Below the pieces are notes generated by a model. The model did not search any database. It was not told the DNA's origin and worked only from the letters and a program-made list of their open reading frames with translations. The translations under genes and the position numbers were made by a program. Positions 22,632-34,555 of a stretch of 64,000 nucleotides of DNA are shown here, one piece after another. Within the stretch, counting starts at the first letter, position 1. Every line of letters starts with the position of its first letter. Source of the stretch: Holothuria scabra. Lineage: Eukaryota; Echinodermata; Holothuroidea; Aspidochirotida; Holothuriidae. The stretch lies in the NCBI GenBank assembly GCA_037179385.1, contig CM074193.1, forward strand, positions 45,785,082 through 45,849,081, in the 5' to 3' direction.

Positions 22632-24340
22632 AGGCTCCATATTGGTTGCTCACAGAACTGCTTTCTTGATACTTTTCATTTTGCCGTTCTTAAAATCAAT
22701 GTGGTTTTAGTCTAAAATTTGGAAATCCTCAATGTTTATTCGATGCAACAAGAGTATATTCCAAAGATGACTCTTCTTCTCCTCCTGTGCTTATTAAAAC
22801 CGACTCCTCAGAAGTTGAGCAGCACACCATGACGTCATGACATGGTATTGATGAACCTGATGAACTTCAAAAAACTTCGCTGTTATGATCCTCACTATAC
22901 TTTACTATTAGATAGATGACCAAACTTATACCACCTAACTACATATTATACGATCTAGCCAGAGAGCTGAAAGCTCCCTGATCTAGCGGTACTATGCGTC
23001 TTTATGAGGTTGTAGGCAATCCTAAAAGCCGGAATGTCCTCTTCAATAGGATTAAGCTAATACCAACACAATTTTTTTTTTCAACACACCGACTTTGCTA
23101 AGGGTTTGGTGCTTAATCCCTCTCTTGGGCCCCTCCTTCCAGTAGGATTATTACAATTATACCCTCTTCCAACAATGATGAAAGGCTGAAAGATGGACAT
23201 AGAATTTTTGAAACCACAGCTCACTGTAACAATTCACTAGAAAGATCGATATTTCAATCCTTCTCAAGATGTGAAGATTATTCAAGAAAGGATGTGTTCA
23301 CAACCAAAGTCGAAATTTGCTGGGTGTTGCGGGCGGGAGGGACTTTTAGTATCCCATAACTAATGGAAACCATTTTAGGAAGATTCCATTGATGAAATTT
23401 TTGCCTCCCCAGATGAAAGAAAGATGAAAGATGGACCCCAAAATGGCCGTCAAATCTCAGAATCACTTGATTATAAAATTGCCGTAATTTTCCTTTTTCC
23501 AACCACAGAGCAATCAATTCCCCCCCCCCCCCCCCCCTCACACGCGCCATAGGATTTGATGGTGCATCCTAATAATCAGGAATACCCTTTTACATGGCTC
23601 CTTAGTGTTGGCAAACTGGATAAATAGGCCAAGACATTAAAAGTAGACTAGACGAAAATCACCGTCGGTATCAAAATGCAATTAATTGAGGCAATGTTGT
23701 GAAAGACATGAGCCAAAGCAGCTGGCGATTTTATCTTCGGCTTTGGATGTGAAAGAAAACTTGCTAGTAATGGTCGGATGGTAGGAAACTGAGGTCCGCT
23801 AACAAAAAAAAATCTTCACTGTCAAGGTATGGTAAATTGAAATTGCCATGAAGGCCCACTTGCCAGCATTTTTGCGATGTAGAGTTGAACCTGGAGAAAC
23901 TTGAATTCTCAAAGACTCACTTTACTTTTTCAAAGTACGTATGTATGAAAGATGCATTCTGGATGTGCTACCTCAGGCTGAATTTCACCGAAACTTGTAT
24001 TTCACAACACCAGAGATATTGACAATGTGAGGCATTGTATCATGGCCAAATTTGATCTAAATTGATAGGTTGGTTAGCCACCCGACTTGATTTACAATCC
24101 GTAAACCACACACGCGACTCCAATATCTGCGGTCGGTTAGCTGATTAGCGTCGTAAAATGAGTGCCTTTCAGCGTCTTCCTATAAAAATTAAAAGAGTTA
24201 TTCATTTCCCGCAATTGTCTCAAACCCATTTTTATCCAAAGGCAACCCTAGTTTATTGCTTAATGGCACACCATGGTGAACATACAGGGACCCCGTGTGA
24301 AACCAGAACTCCCTTTAAATTAATCTAACAAAGTTAAAAT

Positions 24341-24410
24341 AAATCTAAAAGAATGGAATTAGTGACCAATCGAACGTCCGATTGGTCACTAATTCCACTC
24401 TTTTAGATTT
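24341..24410. repeat. 70-bp near-perfect palindrome
   Basis: Arms of 32 bp with one mismatch around the centre AACGTC. The left arm begins AAATCTAAAAGAATGG and the right arm ends CTCTTTTAGATTT. It would fold into a long hairpin. No target duplication was identified with confidence. Confidence 0.85.
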
Positions 24411-24486
24411 AAAATGCAATATTTAAATCTAATGCGATTTAAGCCGGAGAGAATCCTTTCAGTTCATGTTATGCAATACAGTATTA

Positions 24487-24663
24487 CAGTAGCGTAGCCA
24501 GGATTGTGTCACAAGGGGGGGGGGGGGGGTTAGGGCACGACATGAGGGAAAAGTCTAAGGATAGAGAGAAAAAATAATAAGTTGGTTGTTTTTTGCATTG
24601 CAAGGATGGGTCATGGGGGGGGGGGGTTCTAACCCCCAAAACCACCCCGTTGCTACGCCACTG
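24487..24663 (+). mobile_element. hAT-type MITE with perfect 8-bp target duplication
   Basis: Begins CAGTAGCGTAGCCAGG and ends GTTGCTACGCCACTG, flanked by CAGTATTA on both sides (24479-24486 and 24664-24671). It has G-runs near both ends (about 24517 and 24615). The interior word ATGAGGGAAAAGTCTAAGG is shared with the copies at 6401-6580 (inverted) and about 61084-61250. It is the best-preserved short member in the window. Confidence 0.88.
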
Positions 24664-25398
24664 CAGTATTACTGACCTACCCTATATTTTTATTTGATAT
24701 CTATCAAAGAACTGTTCCAATTTGGAATTTCTGGAGACTACATGAACAATTGTAGTTAGTAGTTACGAATGAATGATTGCCTTTAAAAAATTTCAAACAA
24801 TAAGTGGAAACATGTGTAAAAGGATCGAAGGACAATGTACAGTTTTAAAGAAACCTATCATATTGTGGAACCTTAAACGTTATTCCTCCTATTCGTTTTT
24901 AGTCTTGTTATATATTTTTTGCTTTCAACGTAGGGAGAAGCAACATGCGAAACGAGTGATAGCCTACCTACTGGTGGCGCCGTTTCTTTTTTAATAAGTA
25001 CCAAACATTACAGTCAGATTGTACAAAAGCATCCATATTTTATTCAATGCACTTGCTCTTACAAAAATAAAAGGTAAAACTCTTTAAAATTTACAAAGAA
25101 AATACGTATTTATTTTTAAATACAAAATTAAAATTTCAAGTCAAGTAAAGTTAATCGAATTAAATAAAACGATGTTGGCCAACACCATGGAAGAATGGTT
25201 TTTGCACCCAAATGATACAAAGGTAACCCATGCCTTAAAACATCTTACTACATCCAGCCTTGTAGAAATTTCGCCCACATCCTCGTTCTCCGCATGACTA
25301 CCAGACTACGGGCTTGCAATGCAGTACATCATACGGCTTGTCCTTTGTCTGAGTGTGGCGTCATTAGAACGTACCGCACTGTGTTATGCTACCCCATA

Positions 25399-25542
25399 GA
25401 CCTATTTCCAAATAGCAATTACAAAGAATTGTGGGATAGAGTTTTGGGTGTGCGTCAATTTTCGCCACAGTAAAATGCCATTGACAAAAATGGCAAACAC
25501 CAAAACTCTATCCCACAATCCTTTGCAATTGCTATTTAGGTC
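25399..25542. mobile_element. Foldback MITE with roughly 45-bp inverted arms
   Basis: The left arm contains AATAGCAATTACAAAGAATT and then GTGGGATAGAGTTTTGG; the right arm is its complement (CCAAAACTCTATCCCAC, CTTTGCAATTGCTATTTAGG). The loop holds a second small hairpin (GCCATTGACAAAAATGGC). The right-arm end recurs at 33255-33286. Confidence 0.75.
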
Positions 25543-26574
25543 CATGTAAGTTTTTCTAAACCTTCCTCTGTTGATGGAATATTGGGCAGCCAAGAAATGA
25601 AATGAAAGTTAGTGAAAACTTAATGATGCCCTTTAAGGAAATTTCCTTCTGTCTAAATAATTTTTAATATTAACCAACGACCACTTTGAAATAAAACTTG
25701 CCAAACCCTCTGAACTACAGAAGAGTCACTCCATTTTGACTCAGTGTTAATTTCCGCTTTTTTAAGCAGACATGTTTTGTATGACTTCCAGTGCATTGAA
25801 GTCTTTCTTCCCCGTTCTCCCCTTTTTAACCTACACAACTTTCACAATAATGTTAGCGACCGAAACTTATGTGTTCCCTTTATTTTAAATTTCAAAGACA
25901 TGTGATTGGTGACTGCATCCATGAATTCACCTATTACATTCAACTTTCTTTCCTTTTCCTAAAGTCGTCCCGACTCATTGGCTAAGTGCCGTTCGGCAAA
26001 ACCAAACAATATCCCCGAAGGAGCTTTGCTTATCAAGGAAGCTACGTCCACTAAAGGACTTCAGTTAACTGACCAACCTCACGGACGCGTCCGACAATTT
26101 ACATTATTTATTGGCCATGTATGGTTCCATCATAGACTAAACTAAAAGAACAGATACTGCACATGACCTTAGCCAAATGAACGAGATACGCAATCCTCCA
26201 TGAAATAATGTTACGTTACACTTTCAAAGATACTTTAAAAAGAAAAAAAAACCATTTCAGCGGGCCAATTATTGATCGTTTTTTTTTTAGATGACAGACT
26301 TTTAACATTACACATTTTGTTTTCACTTTAGACAAGTAATCTACTACTTTATTTCTATCAGCCAAAGTAAAAACCAAAAGAGAAATTATTGACCACAGAC
26401 AGTTCTCAATGACATCACAGCTCATTTACTTTATCCGCCATATAATAAGGAAATCTTTCTTTTGGACATATCTGTGTTTCCTTTAGAGATAACTGCCGTG
26501 ATCCACTAAGAAAGGTTCTGTGACGTCACGCAGACAATATCTATACTTACATTAAAGACAAATGTGATCTAGGC

Positions 26575-26680
26575 AAAAAAAAAAAAAAAAAAAAAAAAAA
26601 AACTAGAGACTAAGAACACACACACATACACACATATACTCACACCCACATATATATATATAAATATATATATAAAGTTC
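26575..26680. repeat. Poly-A, CA and TA simple repeats
   Basis: Twenty-eight A (26575-26602), then CACACA/CATACA, then TATATATA tracts to about 26680. Confidence 0.9.
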
Positions 26681-26687
26681 TTTTCCT

Positions 26688-26860
26688 GACGCCACAAGAC
26701 CCGCCCCTTTTAAAGGGCAAAATATAGTGCATTACTCTAACTAGTGTGGCTAGCTGAGAAGCAGCGGATACCACACATATAACTGTTGCACTAAAACACT
26801 GTTCATCTTTGCTCAGGAGTGGGCGTGGCTTACCAATAGTGAAGTCGCGAGAAAGCACTT
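26688..26860. repeat. Dispersed repeat shared with about 35570-35750
   Basis: Common ordered words include TGACGCCACAAGACC / TGACGTCACAAGCC, CCCCTTTTAAAGGGCA / CCCCTTTTGACGGACA, a CTAGTGT...CTAGCTGAGA block, and GTTGCACTAAAACACTGT / CTGCACTAAATCACTGT. No termini were recognised. Confidence 0.55.
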
Positions 26861-29551
26861 TGGAGTTGGTACTTCCAAATCAGGTAGTGTATATGTGGGT
26901 GGGGGTTACCGAAAAATGATTTTGATTTAAATTTGTAACGAAACAAAACCTTGATTTCAAATGATGTTAAAGTTTGCCCAACATTGCATCTGAGAGTAAT
27001 ACTAAGTATTCAAAGTTCCCCGAAGGGGAGGGCCGTGAGACCCAGTCCCTGGGGCCGGCCCTGCAATTGACCACCTCCAGTCACAAGTACTGACTACGCC
27101 AGAAGTAGCGACTAAATTAAACACTTGAAAATTACACGTGTAATAAAAAAAAATAGTGAAAGCATTTTCAGCATGGCAAGCAACGCGCGCTCTCTTTCCA
27201 TCCCGTCAAGCTAAGAAGCACATATTTTGCATATTAAATTAGTTGTCATTATGACCTACGTTAAATTACATATTAGCAAATTACGGTATTGTAAAACTTG
27301 TTATAGACACTTCATTTGAGGATACACGAGTGTGAATAAATATGAATGTTATCCATTTAAATCATAACTTTGAGAAATGAATTTTTCAATGAGTTCTTAA
27401 GATTTAGTTTTTATCAATTTATGTAGAATGCATGAAAAAGTTGAAATATAAGTGCGTTGTTGTTTCAGTTTGATGCTGTATAAATACATGAAGTTTGATC
27501 ATTTCACCATAAAATAACAAACTGCCTGTTAATTGATCATGTCAATTATTTAAGTTTAATTTTAAACATTTGTTCAAAAATTACAATTATCACCGCCTTT
27601 ATACCACAAATCAAGTCTGCCCCTTCTTGCCATTTTTAGACATAATTGGTTTAACTTAAAAATTTTGTTACACAAAGAAGGTAGTCTGACATTTAAAATG
27701 AAGTAAGCATTAAATTACTTAGCTAAGTTAGCATTATTTACAAGGAGAATGCAGCCCGACCTTTATAATGATGTGAGCGTTCATTTAATTAGCTATGTAA
27801 GCATTATTTGGGCATCTCGACCAAAAAAGATCCATTTTTGGTCACGGCCAGCCACGTTCTCATTAAAAGAAAGTAACGGGTTATCAGATGTTATCCAATG
27901 TTTATGACGAAACGGAATATTAAAGAGTAACTCGAGTCTAAAATTTTAAAAATATATATATTTTAGAAGTGGCAAAATGATCCAATTCCCATTGCTATAG
28001 CTTGCTCCATTACTGTAATGTTTAATGTTGAAATGTATTCGCTTAATAAAAATAGTCTATTGAACAATAATTTTTTTTTTCTTGTCGTACAACTCACATT
28101 ACCTGCTTTGTTTCCCTTTAAAATTAAAAATATTTTTACGACCATGAACACTTCCTGTTTTCACGTTACCACAAAACAGTAAGATTGCTATCATATATTG
28201 GCACAAGGGGCAGTAGTTTTCAGAAAAACGAAGAACGACTGAACTTTGAGTAGTACAACAATGACATCACAAATAATTGCGCAATGTACCATTTTGAATG
28301 CAGTAAAGAAACTTCAACATTTTCATATCACAGCTCAAGAATGTCTTCTAATGATGGGAGTTGTACTGTCTGAATTCATATTTTTATGCTCTGTAATATA
28401 TATTTTTTAAAGTTTTACACTTGAGCTTCACTTTAATCAATTCAAGTCCAAGTGAATTTGCTTGGCTAAAAATTAATAAAATATTTATTTCTTTTTATTA
28501 TAAAACGATATATAATTTCTATATAACTAAGTGTGTAATGTACAGCTCCCTGATAAAAACTTGGTATGAACCACCCTCGATATTCTCCTCCGTTGAATGA
28601 CCATACACGCAAGCTATTAGTCAAATTTCCTGGTCTAGTCACGTTCAACATAGGGTAGTTTAGGTATCACATGGCAATTATAACATTCTCAAATAAAAAT
28701 CAGCTATGATACATCATACTTCTCTTCGTGGCTGGATATATTTGCTAACGTTGGACCCCGCGGAGCGGACTCTGCTGTTTCAGCGTCTCAGCTTCCAAAA
28801 CCACCGTCCGCCAAAGCGAACAGGACTGCGTGCAGTTTTAGACGCAACCTTCATTACCATAATGTGACTTATTTATGGACCCTCTCATTAATCATGCTAT
28901 TGCTTTTGAGTAAGTGTTTGTACTCCTGTAGTATTAAAGTGGAAGTTTAGACTGAAACCTGAAATGTCCAATCATTAATATGTTGCGTAACCACCTGTGC
29001 ACACCTCCGTGGGTGGCATTGGCTACTGCATGATTTCAATGGACCAGATGCTGTCTTCTTGTGAATATTCACTAACATTCAACCAGTCTCGAGGCCACAT
29101 CTTTTCCATGAATATCTGAGAGAATTTGTTCAATATTTACTTCGGCAGGCGTTAAGGATATGACTTAACAAGGAATATGCCGTACAGACTGCTACCCAGG
29201 TAACTATACGTTGCTGATGGTTTTTTTTTTTCAGAAAAATCAAAAGAGCAACATAATCAGACCTAAGCTGGAAAAGGAACAACTGATTTACACATACCGC
29301 CCTCTAATTAACATTTTCATGGTTGATGTCATTGTTGCTAAGACTTAACGAAATTGTTCCGAAACTTTTTTTTATAAAAAAAAAAAACCAATTTGTTAGA
29401 TTGCCACAAGGAGTTCGCCCCAATAAAACCTAAAACAGCCGAACAATGTTGTATGCAATTTAAAACAATTCAGTACTGGGGTCTCGACTGTACCAAGTGA
29501 CTTCCTTGCCCTCGTATGTTTTACTTAAAATCCTATATATTCTCATTTGTT

Positions 29552-29557
29552 TTTATT
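29552..29557 (-). terminator. Candidate polyadenylation signal of the GMC-hydrolase gene
   Basis: AATAAA on the minus strand (TTTATT on plus), about 430 bp after the stop codon; I see no closer canonical hexamer. A weak call because the region is AT-rich. Confidence 0.35.
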
Positions 29558-29988
29558 TTCTACATATTTACATGACACATACAAAAAATCGAAAATATTC
29601 AAGTCAACAAGCGATCCTGATTGGTTGTTCCCACTGCCTGCCAACACTAAAATAGTCCTCCAAAAGAACTACTGTTCCGAAGGGCGACAAGATAACACAA
29701 AGTCTTGTGAGAAAGCATAAGACAGTGTAAGGTATCACCGGATGTTAAAGAAGAAATTTAAGTTCGATTATGTAGTAGAAAGTCATACTCACAGAGTTAA
29801 TTTACAAGACTGTCCTATTGAGAAACTTTTGATAGCTTTCCATGCACAGCAGAGAAGTGGAGCGGGCTTCTTCTAAAATAACTTGCTGTGACGCAATCAG
29901 TCATGTTTGATAGATATCGACAGGGGTATGCACGGCAGCTAAGCAAGACACCGTAGCTTGAGTTTTACGTCATGGGAATGAACGAAAG

Positions 29989-31775
29989 TCAAAAGAAGGT
30001 ACTGTCACCAAGTGGTGTAAGAGTGCCCGACATGATATCAGAATAGGCGTATTTGTCTAAAAACGGCATGAAAAGAGGGAATACCTCCGTGTGTGCATTT
30101 TTACCCATGAATAGATCGAGATGTGCATAATTTGGTACGAGTAGCCTCTCATAGTGCTGATGTGGGTTCGCTTCTTTGCAGGCTTCCATGGACATTCTGG
30201 AGGTCTCGGGATGCCAGCATTTGTTGTCCAAGCCACTGCAGAACATGGTAGGAATGTCAAGGTATGACATTTGCTTCTTATACTCAGGATTCTTCAGCCT
30301 TTCTTTCATGTTACTAGCTCCGGGTAAGTAGACGTCTTCACCTGAGAATGTGACCACGTGACCTTTGTTAACGCTCTTAGCAAAATGTCGACAGACCGTG
30401 GAGTTGACGTACCCGAAGGATTCGTGAAGTGTGTCGTGGGTAAGGGTGTTTAAATTCTCATGGTTCCACAGGAGATGGTATATAAAGGTTATTCGATGAC
30501 AAACTGGGTTGTCGCAGTGTTCTTTGAACGCAGTTGTCAAATCTGCCACTCCCCCGAAAAAATGAGTCATGGCCTTAGACATCCAGTCAGGTGAGCCCTC
30601 CGAGAAGGCGGCCATTCCTTCAACCCCAACACCATGGAGAAAACTGGGAATCTTCACGGCAGACTTAAACGAGTTGAATTTTCCAGCGACTAGACAGGGA
30701 CCGGTTTGAGAACATACAATGCTTCGGACTTTCCCCTGCAGTTGGCCTTGTAAGAGACTTGTAAAAAATGTGATGCCACCAGCACAGTGAACAAAGACTT
30801 GGAGGTCCGGTTTGCCTGTCTTTCTGAGGATGTGGTCTATTGCCATTGGATAATCATGTTTGCCGACGTCATCACATGTCCATTGTCTTCGACAACCTTC
30901 CAGGTTAACAGAAGCACGCCAGTCTAGGTTCCAAACGTCATAGCCATGTTCAACAAGATATTCGATGAAGTTCTTTTCGATTGTGTCAAGGCTAAAGATG
31001 GTTGAAGCTACCCCGGTGCCGTGAACGAGAAGAAGGGGACCCTTATCTCCTCCGTGGTATCGCGTCAACAGAAGATCAAAGTCATCTTCGGTGACGAGCT
31101 GCGTTACTTCTGGTTCAGCTTCCCCAAGTTCCAAAGGTCGTTTTTCCCTAGCAGGTGCGTCAGGGTTGAATATGTTTTTAGCAGTCGCCACTGGTCCGTA
31201 AACGTCCCACAAAACCCCGGCAAAGAATTTACCAAATCTGGCATTCCATCTTATTCTCTCTATCTTCGAACGACAATTAAAGACCTCCATTGTCTTCATT
31301 TGTTTTCTGAAATCACTGAGTTTAATTTCGAGACTACCCCTAGCAATCACTTTATTACCTGGGTCATCTCCTTCATGAATATGTATTGATAACGTGGTAG
31401 TATCTCCAACACCAAGCTCAAATGCGGAATCTTTATGAACAACTTTGACACCATCGAAGTAGAAGGATTTCCCTTCCTCGCTTGATAAGACCATTCGATA
31501 GATCATCTCCCTTGTATTAACACGATGCTCGCTTTCGGAGAACAATTGGAAGTGACCGTTGGAGATGGTCAGGTGAGTTCTGGACAAACCCTTACAGGTC
31601 ACAGTCCCATAGATGGTGGCCACGTGTCTTGAATCTTCAAGGAACCTTTTCACATTGTTGGTTTCGACCGTAAGGAGAAACTCACAAGGAAACTTTTTGC
31701 CATCTTCGAAGTCGAGATTTCCACGCATGCGCTCTGTAAATCGAATTCCAGGTTTGACCATGACACTGCTTGGGT
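29989..31775 (-). CDS. GMC oxidoreductase-hydrolase fusion, last exon: alpha/beta hydrolase module (595 codons incl. stop)
   Basis: Terminal exon, acceptor TATATCTTTTAG. Its first two bases complete an Asp codon begun in the previous exon, giving KID-PSSVMVKPGIRFTERM. The FTERMRG linker leads into a beta-rich part of about 150 residues (YGTVTCKGLSRTHLTISNG), then an alpha/beta hydrolase: oxyanion-type LLLVHGTG, a DVWNLDWR strand, nucleophile elbow VHCAGGIT with Cys (codon 30784-30786) where Ser is usual, an acid candidate in CSGLDNKCWHP, and the catalytic His in NYAHLDLFMG (codon 30121-30123). Stop at 29989-29991. In bacteria this module follows cholesterol-oxidase-type GMC enzymes on one chain. 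The substrate is unknown; a lipid or sterol ester role is inference. The whole module lies in one intronless exon, unlike the GMC half. Confidence 0.9.
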
Positions 31776-32583
31776 CTAAAAGATATAGAAAAAGAATTTG
31801 TTAACATCACAGTTAAGAAATAAAATTAAATGTGAGATATAAAATCAAGGACCTGTAAAGCATTTGAGAGCGATCAAACCATTTAGATCACAACACAACT
31901 ATCGGAAGATAAATCAGGGGTCACACCAACCTGAACAAAAGTAAGTGACCAATCACAATTGAATTCCTGTATCCAGAAACCTTACCTTTGATGCGACATA
32001 TTACAAGGGTGTTAAAGGTATATTCTGATGGCCTCTCACTTGGGTTTCATATAAAAGGAAAAGTATTGCAGGCCATGCCCTTCTAACCCTGTAGCGATAT
32101 TCCTTTCCAGACTCAAGATAGTCATTTTCGTTAATAATTTACCTCGATATTTCATCAAAGTCACAAAATGTCATGTGAAAAGGGCAAATTGCCCCAGATT
32201 CCTTCTGTTTTCTTTTAAAATTGGATGTCCTGTTTTTACCTCCAATTTGATAATGTCGGAATTGTGGATTTCATTTCCTGTCGATCTAGTACAACTCTAC
32301 ACCGTATGTAAGATAACCAAACAATGTTGCTTAATATCCCTTACAGTGCCTTCATTATAAAGAATCGAACGCAATGTCAAATTAAGGTACCGCGATGGTA
32401 TCACATATTTCCCACATTGCAACTTTTCTGAAGAGAAAATTGAATTTCTTTGAAAATTAGGAGGCGTATATTCTGAACGCTACGTGCTATTGAGATGCAT
32501 ATTTCACCTGAAAGAAGTGACTTTTGTCTCCGAAAAATGTCTTATATGAGCATCTAATGCAATAGTGTGAGGTTCCGTCAAGT

Positions 32584-32614
<31 letters not shown>

Positions 32615-33298
32615 CTTTTTTCATTCAGGTTGATTTGCAGACGTGCTGACAGAGAGATAACCTTAATATGGTTTTGTAAGTAAATATGTTTTACACATCG
32701 CAAGCTGACTCCTTTACTTTGGAAATTTCTTGCCTTGCATTTTTTCATTTCAGTCCTTAAAAATGAGAATGTACCGAGGCATTGCTATTGAATAGTGTGA
32801 ATTTTGCATCCTTTCAAGCAACTTTCAACTTAAATGCCTTCTACATGATTTATGATCTTAAGTACCCCGGGCAGTCCCGAGCTCACCCACGTCTATGTTC
32901 GGCGTGGTAAAATTTTTTCAAAATGACATAGAGACGAGAATTAAGGGGGATTCTTGAATGTTGCTTACAAAACACCGACTCAGATAAATAAAACGATACT
33001 GAAAGGAACTAGAGACTGGATAGGAAACTCAAGTATAATGCCTGGCCTGGAAAATATAAAGACAAAGTGTGTTTTGACAGAAATGTAACCAGATGCAATC
33101 GCAGGGAGGTTTCGATAACTTTACTTTGCTTCAGTTTTAACTCCTTCCTTTTCCTTTTTGCACTGAAAAAGTTTGTGGGGTAGAATTTTAAAGTGCATTG
33201 CGTTTGGTCGCAGAAAAATGCAATGAATAACGACACGACGAGTAATAAAAATATCTCACAATCTTTTGTGATTGATATTTAGGCCCCATTTTTCTTAC
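31776..33298 (-). other. Intron between the GMC C-terminal exon and the hydrolase exon
   Basis: The donor is AG|GTAAGAAAA (33298 downward) and the acceptor is TCTTTTAG (ending 31776). It holds a pure T-rich run at 32585-32627 and, next to the donor, a MITE-arm fragment at 33255-33286. No coding sequence is seen. Confidence 0.75.
33255..33286. repeat. Fragment of the foldback MITE beside a splice donor
   Basis: CTCACAATCTTTTGTGATTG followed by ATATTTAGGCCC matches, with substitutions, the right arm of the element at 25399-25542. It lies 12 bp inside the intron from the donor at 33298. Confidence 0.45.
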
Positions 33299-33659
33299 CT
33301 ATTTTTGTGAACGTTTTAGTATCAAGTTTCCACCCGCTCTTCTTTGCCAAAAGTCTCATGCATCTTTCGGCTAATACTGATATCGTCATGGTAGGATTGA
33401 CGCCTAAGCTTCTTGGGATTATGGCTCCATCCACAACATAGAGACCAGGATGCAAATCTTCACTGTTCCCAACAAACACCTGTCCAGCGTGATTCACGAC
33501 CCCTTCTGCCCCTGTTTCTCCCATGCTGCACCCGCCAAGTGGATGTACGGTGATGATACCCTTTCTGTCCCTTAATCTGGATACTAGTCCGTGCCAGTAA
33601 GGATTTGGAATGAAGAACCCTTTCAAGCCATGGGTCGCCGTCCGGGCAGTTTTACGTAC
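33299..33659 (-). CDS. GMC oxidoreductase-hydrolase fusion: exon with catalytic His and Asn
   Basis: The acceptor CGCCCTTAG is followed by GTA-CGT-AAA in phase 0; the exon ends with one base of a split Asp codon before GTAAGA. It encodes the end of the GMC domain. GIITVHPLGGCSMG carries the His (codon 33543-33545) that in cholesterol oxidases acts beside the flavin, and VVDGAIIPRSLGVNPTMTI carries the conserved Asn (codon 33396-33398) of the C-terminal GMC signature. Both residues are intact, so the oxidoreductase half should be active. It joins the 34556-35200 exon in frame (NFEK-VRKTARTATHG). Confidence 0.9.
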
Positions 33660-34555
33660 CTAAGGGCGAATGCAAATATCATCAACGGGTATTTGAGAAG
33701 GCTAAATGTTGTCTACACATAATTACATGACATCACATTTATTGTTTTCAACACTTTAACTGAATGTCAATGCTACGTTGGTAAACTTTCATTTTTTGTT
33801 TTTTTTCTACAACATTTTCCAAAAATGATGGCATATTGTACTGAATTGCATTGCACTAAGGCATTGAATCGTATTGTCTGTTTTTAAGTGCCAGCACTAA
33901 GCAGCAGCGAAATTGATGGTTTAAAACAACACTGGAATATTTCATGAGTGTACAGTAGGAAGCTCTTTCCAGAACGTTTTCACCTTTTTAACCATTGTCG
34001 TGTTGTACGTCATAACAAATTAAACTTCAAACGGAAACAGAAGTTGATGTGATTTGTAAAAGAGGAATACATCAATTTATTGCGCCATGGACTATTTGGA
34101 TTTAAGTGAATAAATTTCAGCAATTAAAATCTCAACAATCTATTGACTACGGCAGTGGAAGTTAGATGAATATGACTCCATTTATAATTTTAATAAAATA
34201 AGTTCTTAAAAATTTTTTTTGACTATAGGTACATCTTTATCTCTACTTCTAGTGCCTTTCTAGGAGACCACCAATGAACCATTCCACCCGACATATTCTG
34301 AACTTAAATCACCATAAAAATTCAAGTAACATGCTATCTTAATTTAAAGTGAGGCCTTCAGTTTCTGTTTTCATTACGTATTTGCTGTTGTAAGAGTAGA
34401 TCTAAACATTGACATAGTTTCCTCTTGGGTACCATTTCATGCAGTTTTATTTTTCTTCTTTCTATCTTAAGGAAGTGACCTCTACACATCTATTTCCTTC
34501 GTCATTAGCCAGGTATGTTTATGTAGGCCATGTGATCAAAACAAGGTAGGCTAAC
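33660..34555 (-). other. Intron within the GMC domain
   Basis: The donor GTTAGC follows codon AAG; the acceptor is CGCCCTTAG. The donor is less canonical (GTTAGC) but is the one that keeps the domain in frame. No other feature is seen in it. Confidence 0.65.

Larger units (their letters stand above)
19565..29551. other. Gene-free 10-kb stretch between two convergent genes
   Basis: The genes on both sides point toward it. No ORF here has protein character. Contents: 158-bp tandem pair (20126-20441), hAT element (22022-22262), 19-bp minisatellite (22538-22631), palindrome (24341-24410), hAT element (24487-24663), foldback (25399-25542), and poly-A plus CA/TA microsatellites (26575-26680). Between 27000 and 29550 I see only AT-rich sequence and pieces of a dispersed repeat shared with 51205-51320. 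Confidence 0.6.

Noticed and set aside
31021..31389. 122-codon plus-strand ORF inside the hydrolase exon
   Set aside because: Shadow of the real minus-strand coding sequence.
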